Part shown: positions 16,519 through 21,316 of the stretch, piece after piece
Numbering within the stretch: the stretch's first letter is position 1
Layout of the letters: every line of letters starts with the position of its first letter
From: Sphaeroforma arctica JP610
Lineage: Eukaryota > Opisthokonta > Ichthyosporea > Ichthyophonida
Direction: 5' to 3'
Assembly: GCF_001186125.1 (NCBI RefSeq)
Contig: NW_014039661.1
Coordinates: forward strand, 1 to 21,316
DNA length: 21,316 nucleotides
The notes under the pieces: generated by a model
Databases searched by the model: none
Seen by the model: the letters and a program-made list of their open reading frames with translations, nothing else
What the model was told of the DNA's origin: nothing
Made by a program: the position numbers and the translations under genes

Positions 16519-17931
16519 TTGTTTAATAACATAAAGTCCAAGCCCGAGGTCTTTCAAACCCTATTTCTAAAGGGACTAATGAAAGACAATCCTGAAGCGT
16601 ATACACATATAATGCGACTATTTAATAAGCCAGGTGTATCAAACGCACATGAGCGCACTCATGACACTCATGCGAAAGCAGGACAGGAGTCTGGAAACAC
16701 TACAAACTTAGAGACCACGCAAGTGGATTCTCAACACCCTACCTTTATTCTGGAGGAGCAGAATGATGAAAACATTCTTACTTGGCTGACGCAAAACCAT
16801 AAGCTGAAGCACCAGAACGTAGTAGACGCACTTAAAGATGCAAAGCGAAATGAGATCGCGCACCCTATACTGGCAACTTTAGTTGGCAGAGTATATCAGT
16901 CATGTACAGACTGTGATCTCAATCAGATCAAGCGCCATGGGTTTGCTCCGCTTAAGAGTGTGACTGAAGATGTTACATGGCGAAGGGTCATCATTGATCT
17001 GGTTGACCTGCCTACGTCCGAACACACAGGTGACCGTTACGTATGACACTTCTTTGATGTCGCGTCACGGTATAACTTGCTCTATCCTTTAAAGGACAAG
17101 AGTACGCAGACCGTAGCAGAATTATGTTGCCAAGTCTTTGCTGACCACGGATGGCCAGGTATTATGTGCACTGATAACGGTAGTGTGTTATGCGATGACG
17201 TAATGGAATCGCTAGTACTCATGTCAGGCATATGCCATAAGAGAGGTGTGCCATATAAGCCGCAAACGCAAGACGCGAATGAAACGCGCCATAGAAGACT
17301 TAAGTTCTTCTTGCGTACTGCATTAACAGATGATGCAGATGATTGGCCGTACCACCTTAAGTTGGTACAAACACAGATGAACGAGTGTGCTGATCCGGAT
17401 ACAGGAACTACACTCGCTCACTATTTTCGTGGCAGACATAGTGAGTTACAAATACCCTTTAAAAAGGACGAACCTGATCACCATGAGTTGCCATGGTTAG
17501 AGAAGGTACAACGCATACACAACGTTGTATATCCTTGCTTGCGAGAGACACTTAATGTGGCCTTAATAAAAAGGCAAAATAGATGGAATGCTACCAAGAA
17601 GATAGCAGAGTATCAGGTGGGAGACAGAGTTAACATCCGTCAACGTAATTCCGATGCTACTGTACTAGCATCGAAATGGATAGGACCATATGTAATCTCT
17701 GTAACTGACATCAAAAGTGGAACCTATGAGGTTAATAACCCTGACGGTTCTAGTGCTCTAAATATAGACACTAGTCGAATTCCGATTACTGAGAATATCC
17801 TCGCAAGAAGACATGATTCTACTGCACCCCTTGTCCACTCCGAATTCCAAGATAAAAAACATGGAGAACGGATAAAGGAGGATATACATATTATCGTACA
17901 CGCTTTATATACGGTACAATCGCTGAAATAA
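16519..17931 (+). pseudogene. gypsy integrase
   Basis: One frame of 471 codons, interrupted only by a TGA at 17044-17046. The zinc finger is readable as NHKLKHQN upstream and SCTDCD (CX2C) downstream. The core has VIIDLVDLP with the first Asp (16996-16998), MCTDNGSVL with the second (17173-17175) and QDANETRHRR with the Glu (17281-17283), spaced D,D(35)E. The C-terminal part has EYQVGDRVNIRQRN and WIGPYVISVTDIKSGTYEV, the GPY/F-type SH3-like module that binds DNA in many gypsy integrases. It inserts element DNA into the chromosome. No chromodomain was recognised after the module. Catalytic residues are all kept. Confidence 0.92.
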
Positions 17932-18203
17932 CTTCAGACGCTTTTGACAATAAGGACTATTTAAAGGCCTTTAACAGAAAATGGCGTAAACGCCTACATA
18001 CGTCACAGGCTGAAAAAGATAGCATGTTTCCATCATCTGAAGGCACCGAAGTTAAAACTTACTAGCCAACAGCATTTATTCCGAGCTCTACTGCTCATCC
18101 TTCGTATGTTCCAAAAACATTGAAGCGTAAGAAACGTCCAGTCGACCACCATGGACCTACTGGACCTAAGTCCAAAACTCACAGGGCAACCGAGAACGCT
18201 TAA
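17901..18203 (+). pseudogene. basic C-terminal tail of gypsy Pol, frameshifted
   Basis: In a different frame from the integrase, beginning about 17901, the sequence reads TSDAFDNKDYLKAFNRKWRK and, after a TAG at 18063-18065, a Pro/Lys-rich end (KTLKRKKRPVDHHGPTGPKS) to TAA at 18201-18203. Position and composition suggest the normal end of Pol after the SH3-like module, where chromoviruses carry a chromodomain; none is visible. The basic KRKKRP cluster could act as a nuclear localisation signal, which is inference only. Confidence 0.5.
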
Positions 18204-18330
18204 CTTCTCCGCCTGAGAAACATTAACTATACGTTATGCTACTTAATGATTTCGACCCGTTTTCCTTTCCCCTTTTTTTGACCCGTAATCAGCTTGAGTG
18301 AGCAACTTGCTTTTCTTGGGTCTCAAAGCT
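18204..18330 (+). other. 3' untranslated region of the gypsy element
   Basis: Pyrimidine-rich, with TTTTCCTTTCCCCTTTTTTT near 18259 and GACCCGT twice (18254 and 18280). No coding frame. Confidence 0.5.
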
Positions 18331-18340
18331 GGGTGGGGGC
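18328..18340 (+). other. polypurine tract (plus-strand primer site)
   Basis: AGCTGGGTGGGGGC directly abuts the TGTGTAAAAG start of the 3' LTR. Its place and G-rich composition fit the site where second-strand synthesis starts; the single T and final C are minor departures. Confidence 0.75.
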
Positions 18341-18806
18341 TGTGTAAAAGCCGGGCCTCCACATTAGAATCTTGTAATATAAACGTACTCTTAAAAGTAC
18401 GTAAACTTAGTTTTCCTTCAATAGTTTTTAACAGTTTGAATAATTAAATACCTTTTCCATTTTACATATCAGATATTTGGACAAGGCCATTAAAAGCCCC
18501 CAGTAAAATACCAAATATAAGATTTGGACTAGTTCTATTAATAGAACTATATTTACTTTCCAAATCTATTTATATCTGAATACTTCGGTAGCGAGATGGC
18601 TCAACCGAACATATGTTTCTAAGGACTGTTAGCGTTGCTTAGTTTATCCTCCGTTCAGCCAACCAGATGTGCCAGTCTGATGAAGGCTAGTCGGTAATTC
18701 TTGATAAGGGGCAAGTTATTGGTTAATACAATAACTATGGACATCAAGAGTATTTTCCTTAAAGATAGGATTTCATGAGTCTCTCGGTTTCGGACCACGC
18801 CAAATT
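18341..18806 (+). repeat. 3' LTR of the gypsy element, truncated
   Basis: Matches 10917-11456 up to 18787, with weaker similarity to about 18806, then stops abruptly where the copia LTR candidate begins. It lacks the TA microsatellite and the extra 75 bp of the 5' copy. It retains the palindromic structure (18470-18578). Confidence 0.85.
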
Positions 18807-18985
18807 TGTCCTCTGGAATTTTAACACAAACTAGGTTTTTCTTCATGACTCATCACTTTATGGTTCACGGCGATGTGAACTATTCTTCACCCACAATTTT
18901 CACTTAGTCTTCTGAACTACTTATATTGTAGCATAATACCAATAAACAGACTACTCAGTTCTTTTCCCAAAGTTTATACGTTCCA
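18807..18985 (+). repeat. candidate 5' LTR of the plus-strand copia
   Basis: Begins TGTCCTCTGG, ends GTTCCA, and is followed by ATAGGTTATGGGC. It has AATAAA at 18951-18956, which could serve as the poly-A signal. The right border is well supported by the primer site; the left border is set only by the TG and by the loss of gypsy LTR similarity, since the partner LTR is outside the window. Confidence 0.55.
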
Positions 18986-18988
18986 ATA

Positions 18989-18998
18989 GGTTATGGGC
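18989..18998 (+). other. primer-binding site matching the initiator tRNA-Met anticodon region
   Basis: GGTTATGGGC is complementary to the anticodon stem-loop of initiator tRNA-Met (…CCCAUAACC). Drosophila copia and Ty5 prime with a cleaved half of this tRNA rather than its 3' end. It overlaps the first Gag ATG at 18993. Confidence 0.75.
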
Positions 18999-20180
18999 TA
19001 TTATAATACGGACGAAGACTTTGTCTTAGAGCGTGAACACCACTCCACCACGCTTCTCATCGACGACGACGATGGATACGCCACTCCGGACCAAGACCGC
19101 CACCCCACCTACCACCATGATTCCACCCCACCCCGTGCCCCTGATACCCCATATCGGCCTCCATTCCCTGAGGCATAACCCCTCGCGCGATCTACTTTCG
19201 TCCCCCTATTTCCCCCCAGTAGTCCCCCTAAGTCCACATCTCACGACATCATGCTCACTACTAAAGATTCTCCACACCGCTGGACTTGGACTATTCTTTC
19301 TGTCTCTGGTAATCCATTCAATACCTGGAAAACAGATATCTACCTTGCTGCTGCCACCGAGTATATTATTGATCTCCGCCCGCTACTTGTTTATGATGAC
19401 CTTGTCCATTCAGAAGCATCTACCAATACCTTTATCGCATCTCACAAGGAATCTGGAACATAGCAACGTGCAACCCAGGTTATACTTCGATCGCTTTCCG
19501 CCGAACTCGGCACTTCCCCCGATAACTCTACGTTTCTGAACCATCCATGGAAACTCTTGGAGACCATCATTAGCCGATTTCAACATAATTCTGCTAAAGA
19601 GCGTAAGAACATCAACCATGCCTATCTTCGCCGGTTTAAACGTCGCAATGACGAAGCCCTCCGTGAATGGGCCTATCGTTGTGAAGTTCTCTTCTGCCAG
19701 GCTGATAAACAGGGCACCCGTTTTTCTACCGAATTTCAACAGAATCTGTCTCTTTCTGACCTACCTGACAGCTACCAGGAACAAGTAAAGGGTTATATAC
19801 TTGGTCTCACCACATCCCGGACCCTAATCACTATCCAACGCTTGTGCCTGTATATTGAGAAATGGGAAATTCTCAACAATATTACCACCCCTCGCGTCAA
19901 TCGCGCCACCACTCCGGCGCCTCTCACATTGAATGGTACCATCGCAGCTAAGTGCCTGGGTGCCCTTACTGCCAACACCACAACACCAGCACCCCGTAAG
20001 TTTCAGTGCTATGTCTGCTGGTCTGACAAACATCATAGCGGTCGCTGTACAGTTGCATGTGGCAAGTGTGGTATTAAGACTCACACTGCACGTGAATGTA
20101 CCACTACACCACTAACTTGTACCAACTGCTCACACTTTAACCACTTGGCACTTGTATGTAGCAAGAGAAGCAATAAAGCA
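18993..20180 (+). pseudogene. copia Gag with three CCHC zinc knuckles
   Basis: One frame from ATG 18993, interrupted by TAA (19176-19178) and TAG (19461-19463). It starts with an acidic, Pro/His-rich stretch (residues 1-85), then the copia-type capsid region (RWTWTILSVSGNPFNTWKTD, matching the L-x-G-x-N-Y/F-x-x-W motif near 19280-19340; ETIISRFQHNSAKERKNIN; a helix-rich part to about 19850). Three tandem CX2CX4HX4C knuckles follow at 20007-20159 (CYVCWSDKHHSGRC, CGKCGIKTHTAREC, CTNCSHFNHLALVC), all with intact ligands. They would bind element RNA. Three knuckles is more than the one usual in copia elements. The start codon falls inside the primer site, so an ATG at 19251 or an upstream-spliced start is possible. 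Confidence 0.85.
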
Positions 20181-20393
20181 AATTTTCCCTACTCCAACCA
20201 CCCCCAATCTACCTCCCCACATACCACCACCACCGCCCGCATATCTAAGATACATACTATCAAACGATGTACACCCAAGTATCAAGACACATTACCTATC
20301 GATGGCGGAGCAACTGTTAACTACTTAAATGACAAATTAAGCAATCGTGTAACACGTCGAACAAGGTTCATATTATTTATTACTGGCCGATGA
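20181..20393 (+). pseudogene. copia protease remnant
   Basis: Continues the Gag frame. A Thr/Ser/Pro-rich linker leads to LPIDGGATVNYL, which corresponds to the D-S-G-A-x-x-H loop of copia aspartic proteases, with Gly for the Ser/Thr at 20304-20306 and Asn where many have His. A stop at 20391-20393 ends the frame soon after. The changed loop residue suggests a dead enzyme. Confidence 0.6.
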
Positions 20394-20860
20394 ATCTTCC
20401 ACAATTATTACTAAACGAGGTTCACTCCTCAATTTGGGTATCGCCTACGTCAGCCCCACTCCAATTCAACAACTGGTATCTCAGAACATGATCCCAAGAC
20501 AATGGACACACCCTCGTCTTTCCACAGGATATCAACCAGTGCATCCTTTCTAGAGGCAACCACTCAATCACGATCCGTCGTTCTCGGGGAGGATATCATG
20601 TTACCTTTGATCAACTGGCGGCATTCAACACCCCCCAAGATACCGTCTGCACAATTCGCTCTCCGGCAGCACCAACTACTCCACCGTTGACCACTCCCCA
20701 TGAACGCCCTCCCGCCCCCCCCCCCCCCACCCCAACTACCTTCGATCCCCCCATTCCGATTACACCCGCCGCACCTACCTTCCCACCAGTCCCAACCCCG
20801 TTACGGTGGCGTCCATCGCACCATATTCATTAGTATCTACGACTCCAGCATCCGCTACCA
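20394..20860 (+). pseudogene. copia Pol region after the protease core, Pro-rich
   Basis: In the third frame from about 20513, LVFPQDINQCILSRGNHSI and RRSRGGYHVTFDQ look like the end of the protease and the start of the GAG-pre-integrase region (hydrophobic V-x-P-x-I/L-x-x-x-L-S). It then becomes Pro/Thr-rich and passes through a run of 14 C at 20715-20728, after which the readable frame changes. No catalytic motif lies here. Confidence 0.45.
20715..20728. repeat. homopolymer run C14
   Basis: Lies in a Pro-codon-rich stretch. A likely place for real slippage or a sequencing length error. Confidence 0.9.
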
Positions 20861-20996
20861 CCACCATGACCTATGACGAGTTTCACGCTAACTCTGGTCA
20901 CCTCAGTCGTATGGCCACACTCCGCCTGGCCAAACGTCACAACATTGCCCTCACCTACCCTCCTAAGCCGTCTGTTCAGACTAATGCCTGGCAACT
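20861..20996 (+). pseudogene. GAG-pre-integrase-like segment (HH half of the integrase zinc finger)
   Basis: YDEFHANSGHLSRMATLRLA followed by KRHNIAL fits the W/Y-x-x-H-x-x-x-G-H-L/P-S...T-L-x-x-L-A pattern of the copia GAG-pre-integrase domain, whose HX4H provides two zinc ligands. The CX2C half is expected about 25-30 residues later but is not present here. In the minus-strand relative it follows the methyltransferase-like domain instead. Confidence 0.55.
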
Positions 20997-21221
20997 CAAT
21001 CCTACTGAATGGCGGCCTGCGCTTCTAAAAGTGATACACATCTTCGATACTACGCGAGCCCAGACGGTTCCGGCCTCTATACTGATTGGCGTGACATCGA
21101 TTTCCTTTTTGAATCTGCATATACCAATCCTAAGTGGGAGGACCTCTACGAAATTACTCACCATATCACGAAGGTAGGCGCTACAGCCTCTATCGTCGCC
21201 CCTCTCCGACCTTGTGCATAA
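20986..21221 (+). pseudogene. Dam-like (NPxW) methyltransferase-like domain in copia
   Basis: Starts with WQLNPTEWRPALL in one frame, then after a shift near 21015 CASKSDTHLRYYASPDG, YTDWRDIDFLFESAYTNPKW (NPKW at 21126-21137), EDLYEITHHITKVGAT, SIVAPLRPCA, and a TAA at 21219-21221. The layout equals that of the gypsy copy at 15974-16518 and of the minus-strand copia copy: C/F-A-S, T-H-L, Y-Y, D-W, Y-x-NPxW, then I-V-A-P-L. Motif IV is NPKW. The expected WW after LRPCA is missing because the domain ends in a stop and the sequence jumps to the integrase. Confidence 0.62.
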
Positions 21222-21222
21222 T

Positions 21223-21305
21223 GACACTCTCGTTGCCGATGGAGATTCTGACCTACAAAGTGACATTCTCACCACTCACCTTGCTTCTAAGGGTATTGAA
21301 CTTCG
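21223..21305 (+). pseudogene. copia integrase core fragment
   Basis: TLVADGDSDLQSDILTTHLA followed by SKGIELRF corresponds to the second-Asp strand of the integrase core in the minus-strand relative (LTSDGNFALQSENLRNHL, near 9680). It begins only a few codons after the methyltransferase-like stop, so the zinc-finger CC half and the first catalytic Asp are absent. It runs into a C8 run at the window end. Confidence 0.6.
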
Positions 21306-21316
21306 GTTCCCCCCCC

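Larger units (their letters stand above)
10917..18806 (+). mobile_element. Ty3/gypsy-type LTR retrotransposon, degenerate, near full length
   Basis: Two LTR copies flank Gag, nucleocapsid/protease, RT, RNase H, a methyltransferase-like domain and integrase in that order; RT before integrase is the Ty3/gypsy order. A polypurine tract precedes the 3' LTR. At least eleven in-frame stops and several frameshifts make it inactive, although a 162-bp LTR block is identical between the two ends. The 3' LTR stops short of the 5' copy because another element follows at about 18807. The 5-bp target duplication cannot be seen: 5' flank is GTACC, and the matching 3' flank is lost. Confidence 0.93.
18807..21316 (+). 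mobile_element. Ty1/copia-type retrotransposon, 5' part, continues beyond the window
   Basis: Order: candidate LTR, half-tRNA primer-binding site, Gag with three zinc knuckles, protease, post-protease region, methyltransferase-like domain, integrase fragment. In-frame stops in Gag and frame changes afterwards mark it as decayed. Similar residues in the minus-strand element (ITKVGAT..IV.PLRPCA) show a shared lineage. It is C-rich on the coding strand with many Pro and Thr codons. Confidence 0.85.

Noticed and set aside
12068-17046. Reassigned stop codons (alternative genetic code)
   Set aside because: TAA, TAG and TGA all occur in frame and frameshifts are also present, so ordinary decay explains them; intact ORFs elsewhere end normally.
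17935-18203. Chromodomain after the gypsy integrase
   Set aside because: The tail is basic and Pro-rich; the aromatic cage and W-x-G-Y-like pattern of chromodomains were not found.
19033-19539. 168-codon plus-strand ORF
   Set aside because: It overlaps copia Gag in another frame; the Gag frame carries the capsid motif and zinc knuckles.

Overview
The window reads as a transposable-element-rich, gene-poor stretch of a eukaryotic nuclear genome. Evidence for this is a Ty3/gypsy-type LTR retrotransposon, two Ty1/copia-type elements, remnants of DNA transposons, and a probable 92-bp GT-AG intron in a decayed nuclease gene. No bacterial operon structure, rRNA, tRNA or CRISPR array is visible. The species cannot be named from the sequence; an early-diverging opisthokont or fungus-like genome would fit, but that is a guess. 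Coding stretches translate sensibly with the standard code but are interrupted by stops and frameshifts, so almost everything here looks like decaying repeats.

Layout. 1-7900 is AT-rich and holds scattered remnants: short tandem repeats, a PIF/Harbinger-like transposase (2317-2910), a possible SPO11/Top6A-like fragment (3453-3820), a zinc-knuckle tail of MULE type (3936-4220), a small inverted-repeat element (4427-4565), an unrecognised 165-codon ORF (5508-6005, minus), an XPG/FEN1/EXO1-like nuclease pseudogene with an intron (6118-7012, minus), and a repeat-dense patch (7328-7666).

8023-10916 is a broken copia-type element on the minus strand. Reading leftwards from 10916 it has a methyltransferase-like (NPPW-type) domain, the integrase zinc finger, the D,D(35)E integrase core, a long proline-rich linker and an RNase H. 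The reverse-transcriptase core is missing. A 563-bp AT-rich element with about 20-bp terminal inverted repeats and flanking TA dinucleotides (9933-10495) sits inside the integrase.

10917-18806 is a nearly full-length gypsy-type element on the plus strand: 5' LTR, Gag, nucleocapsid and protease, RT, RNase H, an NPPW methyltransferase-like domain between RNase H and integrase, D,D(35)E integrase with an SH3-like end, a basic tail, polypurine tract and a 3' LTR. Its 5' end cuts the minus-strand copia. Its 3' LTR appears to be cut by a second copia-type element.

18807-21316 is that second copia element, plus strand, running off the window: a candidate 179-bp LTR, a primer-binding site matching the anticodon region of initiator tRNA-Met (the half-tRNA priming of Drosophila copia), Gag with three zinc knuckles, a protease remnant, and the same methyltransferase-like domain followed abruptly by an integrase fragment.

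The most unusual theme is that a Dam-like/NPPW domain, known to me mainly from DIRS-type elements and some gypsy elements, occurs here in both gypsy and copia elements, next to the integrase in each case.
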